This document shows, in pieces, positions 8,996 through 17,823 of a DNA stretch of 64,000 nucleotides. Source of the stretch: Myxococcus terminator_A (GTDB taxonomy: Bacteria; Myxococcota; Myxococcia; Myxococcales; Myxococcaceae); contig JBLZWL010000077.1 in NCBI GenBank assembly GCA_049194865.1, positions 1 through 64,000 of the forward strand. The letters are read 5' to 3'. The stretch's first letter is position 1. Each line of letters opens with the position of its first letter. The notes beneath the pieces are model-generated. The model searched no databases, was not told where the DNA came from, and saw nothing but the letters and a program-made list of their open reading frames with translations. A program made the translations under genes and the position numbers.

Positions 8996-10003
8996 ATGGC
9001 CGACGTGGCATCCAGTCTGGGCTCGGAGTGGCGGGCGTGGCTGGCGGAGAACGTGGTGCGGGGCGTGGCCTCGGCGCGGCTCGTCGACACGCTGGTGTCG
9101 GCGGGCGTGCCGCTCGCGAGCGCTCACGCGGAAATCGAAGCCACGCGTGCGCATCCGGCCGTGGCGGCGGGTCTACGTCGCATGGGTCCTCACGAGGACA
9201 TGCTCTCGCTGCTCGACACCCGCGTCGCGCTGCACCGTCACTCCGGACGGCACCGACGCCTGGAGCGCCAGGAGCACCTGTCCGTGAGCACCCTCATGCA
9301 GCGCTACTACCTGGCGCACGAGCCCGTGCTGCTCGCGGGCTTCATGCGGGACTGGCCATTGATGGCGAACTGGCGGCCGGAGGCGCTCGCGCGGCGTCAC
9401 GGTGACGTGGAGGTGGAGGTCATGGTCGGCCGCGAGGCGCGCGCGGACCACGACGTGGAGCCGGATGCCTGTCGCGCGGTGATGCGCCTGGGCGAGTTCC
9501 TCCGCAGGCTGGAGGAGGGCGGCCCCACCAATGACCTCTACCTCACGGCTCGCAACTTCGCCCTGGAGCGCGAGGAGCTGCGCGGGCTGCTCGACGACGT
9601 GCGCTATCCACCGGGCCTGTTGCGCGCGTCAACGCGGGCCGGCGCGGTGAAGCTCTGGGTGGGACCTTCGGGCACGCGGACGGAGCTTCATCACGACCTG
9701 GGCACCGTCCTCTTCGGCCAGGTCTTCGGCCGCAAGCGCTTCCGGCTCATCCCCTCGTTCCACACCCACCACGTCTACAGCCACCTCGAGGTGTGGAGCC
9801 AGGTCGACGCCGACCGTCCCGACCTCACGCGCTTCCCCGCATACCGCGAGGCGGACGTCCTCGAAGTCATCGTCGAGCCCGGCGACATGCTGCTGATTCC
9901 CGCCGGTTGGTGGCACTGGGTGCACGCGCTCGACGTCAGCGTGTCCGTCACCTTCCAGGAGTTCGACGTCCCGGAGGGCAATACGTGGTGGAAGCTGGGA
10001 TGA
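8996..10003 (+). CDS. JmjC/cupin_8-type Fe(II)/2-oxoglutarate oxygenase-like protein, copy 1
   Basis: 335 residues from ATG 8996, preceded by GGAGGGG. An N-terminal helical module (about 1-55, 'EWRAWLAENVVRG') is shared with the next two genes. The cupin_8/JmjC core follows: 'YYLAHEPVLLAGFMRDWP', then H232-H-D234 in 'ELHHDLGTVLFGQVFGRKRF', and the distal His307 in 'LIPAGWWHWVHALDVSVSVTF'. These form the HxD...H iron triad of protein- or small-molecule hydroxylases. Metal site complete, so it is probably active. Substrate unknown. First of three tandem paralogues on the plus strand. Confidence 0.8.
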   Translation: MADVASSLGSEWRAWLAENVVRGVASARLVDTLVSAGVPLASAHAEIEATRAHPAVAAGLRRMGPHEDMLSLLDTRVALHRHSGRHRRLERQEHLSVSTLMQRYYLAHEPVLLAGFMRDWPLMANWRPEALARRHGDVEVEVMVGREARADHDVEPDACRAVMRLGEFLRRLEEGGPTNDLYLTARNFALEREELRGLLDDVRYPPGLLRASTRAGAVKLWVGPSGTRTELHHDLGTVLFGQVFGRKRFRLIPSFHTHHVYSHLEVWSQVDADRPDLTRFPAYREADVLEVIVEPGDMLLIPAGWWHWVHALDVSVSVTFQEFDVPEGNTWWKLG

Positions 10004-10246
10004 CGCCCTTGCGTCGCGCCTTCATTTCTCCAGCGGCGGTGTGGTGGGCGGCGGGGTGGGAATGGCGCGTTCCTCCGGCGGCGCGGAATGACCTCCCGGG
10101 TTGGGGACGATGCGCGGCGCTATCCGCGTGGCCGGGTTGGGTGGCGGGTTCGGGACGATTTTTGGAACTGGATCATTCGAAGTCGTCATGCGGTCCCCAA
10201 TGCAACGGAGTGGCCTACCCGGGTGGTATATCGCACCGCGCGAACC

Positions 10247-11302
10247 ATGACTCCTGACGAGCGCGAGAGCCTGCCGCCCCCGGTGCGTTCCTGGCTCGCT
10301 GAAAACTTGACCGTGGGCGTGGACCCCTCACGGCTCGTCCAGGCGCTCCAGGCCCGGGGCCTGTCCGAGTCCCAGGCCCGCGAGGCCGTGGACGCCGTCG
10401 CCTCCCACCCCGCGGTGCGTCACGGCCAGCAGGCCACGTCCCGGCGCCGGGAGCTGGAGGGGCTGCTGGAGGCGCGGGCCCGGCTCCATGCCCAGCACCA
10501 CCCGGGCGCATCCCCGGTAGGCGTCGAGCGGCGGCGCCACTTGTCGCCCGAGGCGTTCTTCGAGCGCTACTACGTCAACAACCAGCCCGTCGTCCTCGAG
10601 GGCTTGCTGGACGACTGGCCGGCGCTGTCTCGCTGGTCCCCGGAGTGGCTGGCGGAGCGTTTCGGTGACGAGGAGGTGGAGGTCATGGCGGGCCGCGACG
10701 CGGAGCCGGACCCGGACTTCCATGCGGAGCGCCTGCGCCGGACGCTGCCCCTTCGCGAACTGGTGGCCCACGTGCGTGGCACCCGGTCGTCGGACGACGT
10801 GTACCTGGTGGCACGCAACAGCCTGTTGCTGCGCGCCGCGTTCCGTCCGTTGCTCGACGACCTGACTCCGCCCAGGGGCTTCATCCATCCGGACCTGAGC
10901 GCCCCGGACAGCGTGCACCTGTGGTTCGGCCCGGCGGGGACGCTGTCGAACCTCCACCACGACCACCTCAATGTCCTCTTCTGCCAGGTGCTGGGCCGCA
11001 AGCGCTTCTGGCTGGCACCGCCCTGCGAGACGCCCCGGCTCTACAACGACAGGGGCCTCTACAGCGCGGTGGACATCCTCGCGCCGGACGCGGGCCGCTT
11101 CCCGGACTTCGCGCGGGCCACGCTTCACTCGTGCGTGGTGGGGCCAGGTGACGCGCTCCTGATTCCGGTGGGGTGGTGGCACGCGGTGCAGGCGCTCGAC
11201 GTGAGCGTGTCGGTGACGTTCGTCAGCTTCGACCGGCCGGAGCGCAACGTGGAGTGGCGTGACTATTGGATTGGCCCCAGGCCAGAGAAGGTCCAGCGAT
11301 GA
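10247..11302 (+). CDS. JmjC/cupin_8-type oxygenase-like protein, copy 2
   Basis: 351 residues from ATG 10247. The start is set by alignment with copy 1 (the shared 'RSWLAENLTVGV' module begins a few residues in), although no strong ribosome site is visible and the frame stays open upstream. Iron ligands are present: H237-H-D239 in 'NLHHDHLNVLFCQVLGRKRF' and H312 in 'LIPVGWWHAVQAL'. The 243-bp gap after copy 1 has no gene and may hold a promoter. The stop overlaps the start of copy 3 by 4 bp (ATGA), so these two are translationally coupled. Probable hydroxylase with unknown substrate. Confidence 0.8.
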   Translation: MTPDERESLPPPVRSWLAENLTVGVDPSRLVQALQARGLSESQAREAVDAVASHPAVRHGQQATSRRRELEGLLEARARLHAQHHPGASPVGVERRRHLSPEAFFERYYVNNQPVVLEGLLDDWPALSRWSPEWLAERFGDEEVEVMAGRDAEPDPDFHAERLRRTLPLRELVAHVRGTRSSDDVYLVARNSLLLRAAFRPLLDDLTPPRGFIHPDLSAPDSVHLWFGPAGTLSNLHHDHLNVLFCQVLGRKRFWLAPPCETPRLYNDRGLYSAVDILAPDAGRFPDFARATLHSCVVGPGDALLIPVGWWHAVQALDVSVSVTFVSFDRPERNVEWRDYWIGPRPEKVQR

Positions 11303-12177
11303 CGGATGCGGACACGCGCGCTCCTGGAGCGCGCACGACGGGCTCGCTCGCGCCGGAGTGGCGGCGCTGGGTGGTGGAGAACCTGTTGCGCGGCGCGGAG
11401 CATGACGACCTCGTCTCCGTCCTGGAGCGCTCGGGCGTCGACCCGGCGCTCGCGCGCGCGGCCGTGCGGGCCGAGGCCGAGGACCCCTGCTACGTGGGCG
11501 CCGCCCGCGCCGTCGCGATGCAACGCAAGCTGGAGGGCCTGCTGGACCTCTACGGAGATCTCCATCGCCAGTCGGCGGACCCCACGCACGTCGCGCGCCA
11601 TGACGCGCTGACGCCCGAGGACTTCTTCGAGCGCTACTACTTCCAGAACCTCCCCGTGGTGGCGCGCGGCACGGTGCTGGCGGACTCCGAGGACACGGGT
11701 TCGCTGCTGACCACGCTGGCGCGCGAGGCCAGCGCCACGAGCGTCGTCGTGCCTCCTGGCGCCTCCGAGCTGTCGCGCGTCTCGGTGCGTGCTCCAGAAG
11801 GACTGGTGACGGCGGATGCGCCCGCGGGCCTGTGGTGGGACGCGCCAGGCGCGGAGGTGCCCCTGGCGCCCTCGCGCCGCAACACGCTGGTGTGTCAGGT
11901 GCGGGGGCACCGGTGGCTCCAACTCGTGCCCGCCTATGCGTTGCATCGCGTGCTGGGCGCCGCCTCGGTGCCCGAAGGGGTGCCGCGTTTGGAGGTGGAG
12001 CTGTCGCCCGGTGAGCTGCTGCTGCTGCCCGTGGGGTGGTGGTTCGCGCATCGCTCGCCAGAGGGCGGCGCCGCAATCGTCTTCGAGTCCTTCGCCGCGC
12101 CCGAGCCCAACGTGTCGTGGACGCCCCGGCCGGAGTCCCGCGAACCTACGCCTCCTCCTCGCTCTCGAGTCGACTGA
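11299..12177 (+). CDS. Degenerate JmjC/cupin_8 paralogue, copy 3 (metal ligands lost)
   Basis: 292 residues, coupled to copy 2 by an ATGA overlap. It keeps the N-terminal helical module ('EWRRWVVENLLRG'), the 'FFERYYFQNLPVV' entry strand and the 'PGELLLLPVGWW' strand. The central region is shortened: where the paralogues have HHD it reads 'LAPSRRNTLVCQVRGHRW', and after GWW the distal His is Phe (WWFAHRS). It should therefore not bind iron in the usual way and may be a non-catalytic subunit or regulator of copy 2. Its 3' end overlaps the convergent gene at 12146 by 32 bp. Confidence 0.75.
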   Translation: MTDADTRAPGARTTGSLAPEWRRWVVENLLRGAEHDDLVSVLERSGVDPALARAAVRAEAEDPCYVGAARAVAMQRKLEGLLDLYGDLHRQSADPTHVARHDALTPEDFFERYYFQNLPVVARGTVLADSEDTGSLLTTLAREASATSVVVPPGASELSRVSVRAPEGLVTADAPAGLWWDAPGAEVPLAPSRRNTLVCQVRGHRWLQLVPAYALHRVLGAASVPEGVPRLEVELSPGELLLLPVGWWFAHRSPEGGAAIVFESFAAPEPNVSWTPRPESREPTPPPRSRVD

Positions 12178-12544
12178 GGAGCTGCCGCGCGAACTCTCGC
12201 AGCGCGGGCGCGGAGGGCTCGCGCTCCAATCGCACCAGCGAGTCGCGGATGAGGGTGAGCCTTCCCGCCTGCGCGAGAATCTTCAGCGCTCGCAACTGCA
12301 ACAGCTCCTCGGGAGGCATGGAGTGGGGGACGGGAGGTTGTCCTCGCAAGGGCACCCGTCCTCGCTGCACCAGCAGGTCCACCAGCACTCCCACGTCTGC
12401 GTCCTCCAGGGGGCTGACGGCCAGGTCCCGGGTGGAGACCTCCATCTGCTCCAGGGCATCCATCAGCTCCCCCCAGGCGAAGCCGCGGAGCGGGGGTTTT
12501 CGCTCCGCCACCATCCGCCTGAGCTGTTCGCGTGTCGTCGGCAT
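12146..12544 (-). CDS. Small helical protein at the end of the CHAT operon
   Basis: 132 residues from ATG 12544; AGGAG lies 5 bases upstream and decides against an in-frame ATG at 12565. Predicted all-helical, charged, without signal or membrane segment: 'LRRMVAERKPPLRGFAWGEL' near the N-terminus, then Leu-rich helices 'VLVDLLVQRGRVP' and 'LLQLRALKILAQAGRL'. No family recognised. It starts 8 bp after the stop of the transglutaminase-like gene, so it belongs to that operon and may be a regulator or adaptor. Confidence 0.6.
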   Translation of the reverse strand: MPTTREQLRRMVAERKPPLRGFAWGELMDALEQMEVSTRDLAVSPLEDADVGVLVDLLVQRGRVPLRGQPPVPHSMPPEELLQLRALKILAQAGRLTLIRDSLVRLEREPSAPALREFARQLLSRLESEEEA

Positions 12545-12552
12545 GACAACTC

Positions 12553-13824
12553 CTAGCGTGTCCACATGATGTCTATCTCCGGGACTTGCTCCGTCCCGAC
12601 GGTGATGCCGAGCTCATCGCGTCCCAGGTCCACCTCCCAGAGTCTTCCATTCGCCCGCAGCGTCCCCATGAGGAAGGGCAGCGTCGGGTGCAGGTAGCGG
12701 CGCCTGAAGGAAGACTCCACGCCCAGTCTGACGGGGCGGCCATCCGCGGAGGGCAGCGGCATGTCCAGCGCCACCGCCTCTGTCCGGAAGCAGGCGTCGT
12801 AGAGGTAGAGCCGCCCCGAGTCCTCCAGGAAGTTGAGGCAGTGGCCGTCGTCCCAACCGGCCATGAAGACATACCGGGACTCCACGCGGCCCAGCAGCTC
12901 CACCGGCTCGTCGGGTGAGAAGGGATAGCGCACGCAGTCGTGGAAGCGCCCGTGCAGGCACGTCAGACGGCTGGGCTCGAACTGGTTGATGCCTGGCGTG
13001 ACGGCCACCATCGCCTCCCAGCGCACCTCGTCCGTGCGCGGGTCGTCCTTGGGCACCAGGTGCAGCGTGCGGCCCTCCAGCGTCACGCCCTGACAGTTGG
13101 CGAGCTGCTGGAAGAGTTGATACCAGCCGCCACACATCCCGCCGCCCACGGTCAGCATGTGGCGCACCGTCCACGCGGGCACGCCGTAGCGCAGGCCCGT
13201 CTCCGGCAGGCCCCGCAGCAGCGCGTCGCAGATGTCCTTGCGCGACTCCAGCCTCTCGCACCAGCGCGAGGACCAGCGCACCAGCGGCACATAGGCGCCG
13301 GAGGGTGGCGCTCCCGCTCCACCATCACGCATGGGCGCGCCGGTGGTGAACAGCTCATGGCGGCTGTTGCCCAGGAAGAGGCGGCGCGCGCTCCCGTCCG
13401 CGTCCGTCCACTCGGCCACCCACTGGAGCTCCAGCGCGTGCGTGCCGATGTGATTGGGCAGCGGCCGGTTGAAGGACACCGGCTCCGCGAGCGTGTTCCA
13501 GCCCGCCGTGCGCTCCAGGCTCACCGGATGCGGCCCGAGCCAGCGGATGGGCGTGTCCGGGCCATGGGCCGCTGACAGAGATGGGCCGAAGGCGCTCAGC
13601 TCGAATGAGGCGGGGACGAAGTGGTTCGCCAGCAGGGAGATGAGGACGGAGGGCCGTGCGCCGCGCACGTAGGCCACGGGCTCGGCGCGGTGGTCTCGAA
13701 TCCACTCGGGCTGCTCCCCCAGCCGGGTGTCCGTGACGGGACTCCACAAGGGAATCGTGCCGCTGTCCGCGTCTCCCCGGTCGAAGTGCAGGCTGTAGAT
13801 GGCCAGCGGTTCCGCGTCGTGCAT
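12553..13824 (-). CDS. Transglutaminase-like cysteine protein in the CHAT operon
   Basis: 423 residues from ATG 13824 (a start at 13863 is also possible). No signal peptide. A possible catalytic triad can be read in order: C231 in 'GGGMCGGWYQLFQQLANCQG', H328 in 'DDGHCLNFLED' and D343 in 'LYLYDACF'. The Cys-helix, His-strand, Asp-strand order and the spacing fit the transglutaminase/papain-like core. The first 200 residues are beta-rich and unassigned. It lies 83 bp downstream of the CHAT protease gene and 8 bp upstream of a small helical gene, so a linked role, for example protein cross-linking or processing, is plausible. The family assignment is by eye only. Confidence 0.45.
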   Translation of the reverse strand: MHDAEPLAIYSLHFDRGDADSGTIPLWSPVTDTRLGEQPEWIRDHRAEPVAYVRGARPSVLISLLANHFVPASFELSAFGPSLSAAHGPDTPIRWLGPHPVSLERTAGWNTLAEPVSFNRPLPNHIGTHALELQWVAEWTDADGSARRLFLGNSRHELFTTGAPMRDGGAGAPPSGAYVPLVRWSSRWCERLESRKDICDALLRGLPETGLRYGVPAWTVRHMLTVGGGMCGGWYQLFQQLANCQGVTLEGRTLHLVPKDDPRTDEVRWEAMVAVTPGINQFEPSRLTCLHGRFHDCVRYPFSPDEPVELLGRVESRYVFMAGWDDGHCLNFLEDSGRLYLYDACFRTEAVALDMPLPSADGRPVRLGVESSFRRRYLHPTLPFLMGTLRANGRLWEVDLGRDELGITVGTEQVPEIDIMWTR

Positions 13825-13907
13825 GTCCACCCCCCCTCGCCCGTGCCGGAGGGGCACGGACACTGCTTCACGGCCTCCGGCGACGCCCCCACGGGCCTCC
13901 GGTGGGC

Positions 13908-16673
13908 CTACTCATACAACAAGACGCGCGTCACCCACGGCGCGCCCTTCACCTCGCGCAGCCAGCGCAGTCGCTCCGCGCGCAGCGCCACCGCCGGCGT
14001 CGCCCCCGCGTGGATGCGCTCCCGCACACCCTGGAAGAAGCGGCCCGCCGAGTCCGGGATGTCCACCGTCGCCGCGAACACCGCGCGCGCGCCCGCGCCC
14101 ACGAAGGCCTGGGGCAGTGAGGACGTCTGATGCAACAGCGGCGGCAGCCGCGCCGCGCTGCACGCGCCCAGCAACACCACGGGCGAGCCCTCCAGGCGCA
14201 CCTGCTTCAGCGCCTCCGACGTCAATGCGTAGCGGCCGTCGTACTCGGGCGCCAGGGCGATGACGGGCGCCTCCGACAGGCTGCGGTCCACCACGCCATG
14301 CGCGTGGAACTCGATGTCGGTGGCCCGCGCCATCGCCTCCAGCACGCGCGAGGGCGTGGCCTGCGCGGCGGACAGCTCCATCGACTGGCCGATGGGGGCG
14401 GGCGTGGACTCCCACGAGGACAGCCGCGCCAGTCCCAGTCCCGAGGGCGTCTCCACGTTGGCCACCACCAGGTGCAGGGGCGGAGGCGGCTTCTTCTTGG
14501 GCTCCGTCGCGACGCCCGTGGCCACGCGGTAGCTCCACGCCATCTCTGGCGGGAGCAGTCCGGCCCGGCTGTCGAGGGGCGGCGCGGCGAGCACGTCCAC
14601 CCGAGGGCACGTGCGCAGCAGCGTCAGCAGCTTCTCCGGCACCAGCCCGGACAGGTCTTCGCCCAGGGGCTCCTTGCGGGAGGCGTCATGGTGGCCGAGC
14701 ACCTGGCTGCGGGGCCCGAGCGCGACCACCACGGTGCGCTCGGCTTCCGTCGCGGCGATGAGCGCGCACTGCTTGGGACTGGTGACGCCCAGGTGGCTCG
14801 CCACGACGCCCGGTACCTCGGAGAAGGCGCCCGCCTCTCCGGCCGTGACGGCCATCGTCTGGTAGGCCACCGCCACCGCGTCGCGCGCGTCAGCGTCCGT
14901 GGTCAGGAACGGCGTGGCCTCCTTGATGACCGCGGAGAGCCGCTCGTTGCCCTGCTTCCGGTCCTTCAACAGCTCGAAGCGCGCCCGCACCAGCTGGGTG
15001 AGCATGCGGCGGCCGGGGGTCTCCCGCGTCGCCTGGGCCCGGGCCAGCTCGGCGGTGATCTGCGCCGCGTCCTCCGGCCGAGGATCCATCCGCATGAGGT
15101 CGGTGAGAATCCACGCGCCGATGAGGCCCACGGAAGCGTCGCACTCCTGTGCGCGCACCAGGGCGCGGCGGGCCTCCTTCGGCCGCAGGCGCATCAGCTC
15201 CAGGGCCGCCACGTTGCGGTGGACGTAGTTCTTCACGTCGCAGGTGTCCGGCGCTCGGGCCAGGTACTCGGCCAGGTACGCGCGCGCGGAGGCCACGCGG
15301 AACTGGAATCGCGCCGCCTGGGCGAGCGCGCGCAGGGCCGCGGACTCCAGCTCCCACTCGCCCATCGCCTGGGCCTCGCGCCAGCTCGCGAGGGCCGTCT
15401 CCTCGGCCTCCGACAGCCGGTTGGCGGACGTGGCCCGGTGGCTCACCTTGCGCAGCAGGTCCGAGCAGCGCGGGCGCAGCCGCTTCTCGCGACACAGCGT
15501 CAGCGCGGCCTTGAGGCGCTGGTCGGCCTGCCACGACTCGCCCGCGAGGCCCTCCTGCCGCGCCAGCTCGTCCTGCACCAGCAGGTGGATCCACGGGTCG
15601 TTCCATTGGCGGGCCAGCTGCTCCAGCTCCTCGGGCGGGCCCTGGGCCTCTGGCGACAGCAGGCGCGCGCCGAGCAGCAGGTCATGCTCCCCCGCGCCAC
15701 GCAGGCGCGTGAGGAGCTCCGAGGAGGCGGGCTGACGCTCGCGCACGAGCCGTGCGTACTCGGCGGCCAGCGTCGCGCGTCGCGTGAAGTCCCGCGTGGC
15801 GATGGCGCGGGTGTGGTCGGCCAGGGCGGTGCCGCCGTGGATGCGGTCCAACAGCTCCGCCAGCGGCAGCAATGCCAGCACCCGGGCGGAGGTGGGCGCG
15901 GTGCGCACTGCGTCGTAGAAGAGGCCGCGAGAGATGCCTGGATGCTGGCGCGCCTCTTCCAGGGGAATGGGGAGCGTGGGGTCCTGGGCCAGCTTCGTGA
16001 GCGCGGCCCGCGTGCGCTTCCAGGACTCGGCCCGCTGGCTCACGGAAGCCCGCAGCGAAGCCGCGTGTTCACGGGCCTCCGCGCTCCAGCCGGGCTCGCC
16101 CAGGGCGGCCACCTCCTCGAAGACGGACGCCGCGAGCAGGTGCAGCCCCATCTCCCTCAGCACGAGCGCCCGGTTCCACAAGGCCTGGGGATGACGGGGC
16201 GAGGTCTCCAGGATGCCGTCGAGCGAGGTCAGCGCCTCGTCATGGCGCTTCAGCAGGAAGGCGGCGACGGCCTGGTCGTTTTCGCGATTCAGCGACGGCG
16301 GTGCATGCGCGAGGTGCGCGAGCCCCTGCTGCGGATCTCCATGCAGCAGATAGGACGCGGCGATGCCCGCGCGGTCTCCGCTCTCCTCCAGCCGGGCCAG
16401 CTCTCGCAGGGGCACGGCGATGGAGGGACGCTCCTCGCGGGGACGGGCGTAGGGACGGTGGACATCCGCGGCGGGCACGCTGAGGCGCGGCTCCAGCGGA
16501 CGGGTGCGCGTGTCGGTGAGCCACAGCAGCTCGTCGCGACGGCTGGTCAGCGGCCCGGAGCGCGCGATGAGGAGGGCGGGGAAGACGAGCAGGGGGATGA
16601 GGTGCCACGCACGCAGGCGCGGGACGCGTCGCCCGCGATTGGACTTCCCTGGTGCATCCAGCTCTGCAGCCAT
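13908..16673 (-). CDS. Membrane-anchored TPR-CHAT caspase-like protease
   Basis: 921 residues from ATG 16673, which has GGGGAGGG 8 bases upstream; an ATG at 16706 would add 11 residues. A membrane helix lies near residues 22-40 ('LIPLLVFPALLIARSG'), then a long alpha-helical repeat region (about 70-600, TPR-like, for example 'HPQALWNRALVLREMGLHL'). The C-terminal CHAT domain has the catalytic His in FHAHG (about residue 790) and Cys838 in 'VVLLGACSAA', both as expected for this caspase-related family (clan CD). The N-terminus is likely cytosolic with the rest in the periplasm, or the reverse. It heads an operon with a transglutaminase-like and a small protein. Confidence 0.8.
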   Translation of the reverse strand: MAAELDAPGKSNRGRRVPRLRAWHLIPLLVFPALLIARSGPLTSRRDELLWLTDTRTRPLEPRLSVPAADVHRPYARPREERPSIAVPLRELARLEESGDRAGIAASYLLHGDPQQGLAHLAHAPPSLNRENDQAVAAFLLKRHDEALTSLDGILETSPRHPQALWNRALVLREMGLHLLAASVFEEVAALGEPGWSAEAREHAASLRASVSQRAESWKRTRAALTKLAQDPTLPIPLEEARQHPGISRGLFYDAVRTAPTSARVLALLPLAELLDRIHGGTALADHTRAIATRDFTRRATLAAEYARLVRERQPASSELLTRLRGAGEHDLLLGARLLSPEAQGPPEELEQLARQWNDPWIHLLVQDELARQEGLAGESWQADQRLKAALTLCREKRLRPRCSDLLRKVSHRATSANRLSEAEETALASWREAQAMGEWELESAALRALAQAARFQFRVASARAYLAEYLARAPDTCDVKNYVHRNVAALELMRLRPKEARRALVRAQECDASVGLIGAWILTDLMRMDPRPEDAAQITAELARAQATRETPGRRMLTQLVRARFELLKDRKQGNERLSAVIKEATPFLTTDADARDAVAVAYQTMAVTAGEAGAFSEVPGVVASHLGVTSPKQCALIAATEAERTVVVALGPRSQVLGHHDASRKEPLGEDLSGLVPEKLLTLLRTCPRVDVLAAPPLDSRAGLLPPEMAWSYRVATGVATEPKKKPPPPLHLVVANVETPSGLGLARLSSWESTPAPIGQSMELSAAQATPSRVLEAMARATDIEFHAHGVVDRSLSEAPVIALAPEYDGRYALTSEALKQVRLEGSPVVLLGACSAARLPPLLHQTSSLPQAFVGAGARAVFAATVDIPDSAGRFFQGVRERIHAGATPAVALRAERLRWLREVKGAPWVTRVLLYE

Positions 16674-16724
16674 TCGCTGGACCCTCCCCGTCGCTCCACG
16701 TCCCATGGCGTGGAGCCATCACTG

Positions 16725-16737
16725 AGACTCCGAGTCT
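16725..16737. promoter_or_regulatory. Palindrome AGACTC-C-GAGTCT, possible operator
   Basis: A perfect 6-bp inverted repeat with a 1-bp spacer in the divergent gap between the CHAT gene and the D-amino-acid oxidase gene. Size and position suit a dimeric repressor site, but no regulator is encoded nearby. Weak evidence. Confidence 0.25.
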
Positions 16738-16871
16738 TAAGCCATAACGCCTGACTGGGACAAATCGTCGCAGTGAAAGACTTGCTGGGTTGGAGTTGAC
16801 GGCCTGAGTCATGACGGCCCGGGTGTGCGTCTGGGAGCCTCGCGAGCGCCTCGCGGAGCTAGGGTATCGGC

Positions 16872-17822
16872 ATGTTCATCGTCATCCTCGGCGCTGGTGT
16901 GTCGGGCCTGTCATGCGGCATCCGGTTGCTGGAGGCGGGGCACTCGGTGGAGGTGTGGGCGCGAGAGCTTTCCCCGCACACGACGTCGGATGTCGCCGCG
17001 GCGGTCTGGTACCCCTACCGGGCGTGGCCCCAGGAGCGCGTCCTCGCGTGGGCGAAGCGGACGTACACCGTGCTGGAGTCACTGGCGCGCGAGCATCCCG
17101 ACGCGGGCATCCTGCGCGTCCCCGGCGTGGAGGTGTTCCGGCGTCACGTCGAGGACCCGTGGTGGCGTGACAGCGTGCCGGACTTCCGTCGGGCGCGCGC
17201 GGAGGAGCTGCCGCCGGGTTTGTTGGAGGGTTATCACTTCACCGCGCCCGTCATCGAGATGCCGCGCTACCTGCCGTTCCTCATGGGGCGCCTGCGCGAG
17301 CTGGGAGGCCAGGTCGTCCAGCGCGAGGTGCGCTCCCTGGAGGAGGCGTGGGCGCGCACGCCCCTCGTGGTCAACTGTACGGGCCTGGGGGCGCGCGGAC
17401 TCGTGGGCGACGAGACGCTCTTTCCGGTGCGGGGTGAGGTGCTGCGGGTGACGCCGGCACCCACGGACCGCTTCATCTTCGATGACGAGTGCGAGCACGG
17501 CATCGCCTACGTCATTCCCCGCGCCCACGACTGCATCCTCGGCGGCACGGTGGTGGAGGGGAATGCATCGCTCGTTCCCGACGCGGACGAGGCCCGGAGC
17601 ATCCTGGAGCGCAACGCGCCGCTGCTGCCTCCAGGCGTGCCGCTGAACGTCGTGGAGCACAAGGTCGGGCTGCGCCCCGGACGCCCCACGGTGCGACTGG
17701 AGGCGGAGGTCGTCGGCGAGCGCGTCGTGGTGCATGACTACGGCCACGGGGGCGCGGGGGTCACGCTGTCGTGGGGCTGCGCGGAGGAGGTCGTCCAGCT
17801 CGTCTCCGCGCACGCCCGTTGA
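16872..17822 (+). CDS. D-amino-acid oxidase (FAD)
   Basis: 316 residues. The start gives an immediate Rossmann motif, 'VILGAGVSGLSCGIRLLEAG', for FAD binding. The C-terminal signature 'DYGHGGAGVTLSWGCA' and 'GLRPGRPTVRLE' are characteristic of D-amino-acid oxidase, which converts a D-amino acid and O2 to a 2-oxo acid, ammonia and peroxide. Usual length for the family. Its stop is one base from the stop of the convergent D-aminoacylase-like gene, an arrangement that fits a shared pathway in which N-acyl-D-amino acids are hydrolysed and the freed D-amino acids oxidised. Substrate range cannot be told from sequence. Confidence 0.85.
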   Translation: MFIVILGAGVSGLSCGIRLLEAGHSVEVWARELSPHTTSDVAAAVWYPYRAWPQERVLAWAKRTYTVLESLAREHPDAGILRVPGVEVFRRHVEDPWWRDSVPDFRRARAEELPPGLLEGYHFTAPVIEMPRYLPFLMGRLRELGGQVVQREVRSLEEAWARTPLVVNCTGLGARGLVGDETLFPVRGEVLRVTPAPTDRFIFDDECEHGIAYVIPRAHDCILGGTVVEGNASLVPDADEARSILERNAPLLPPGVPLNVVEHKVGLRPGRPTVRLEAEVVGERVVVHDYGHGGAGVTLSWGCAEEVVQLVSAHAR

Positions 17823-17823
17823 G

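Noticed and set aside
14130..16754. An 874-residue open frame on the plus strand
   Set aside because: Antisense to the CHAT protease gene with no protein-like features; the minus-strand frame has clear motifs.
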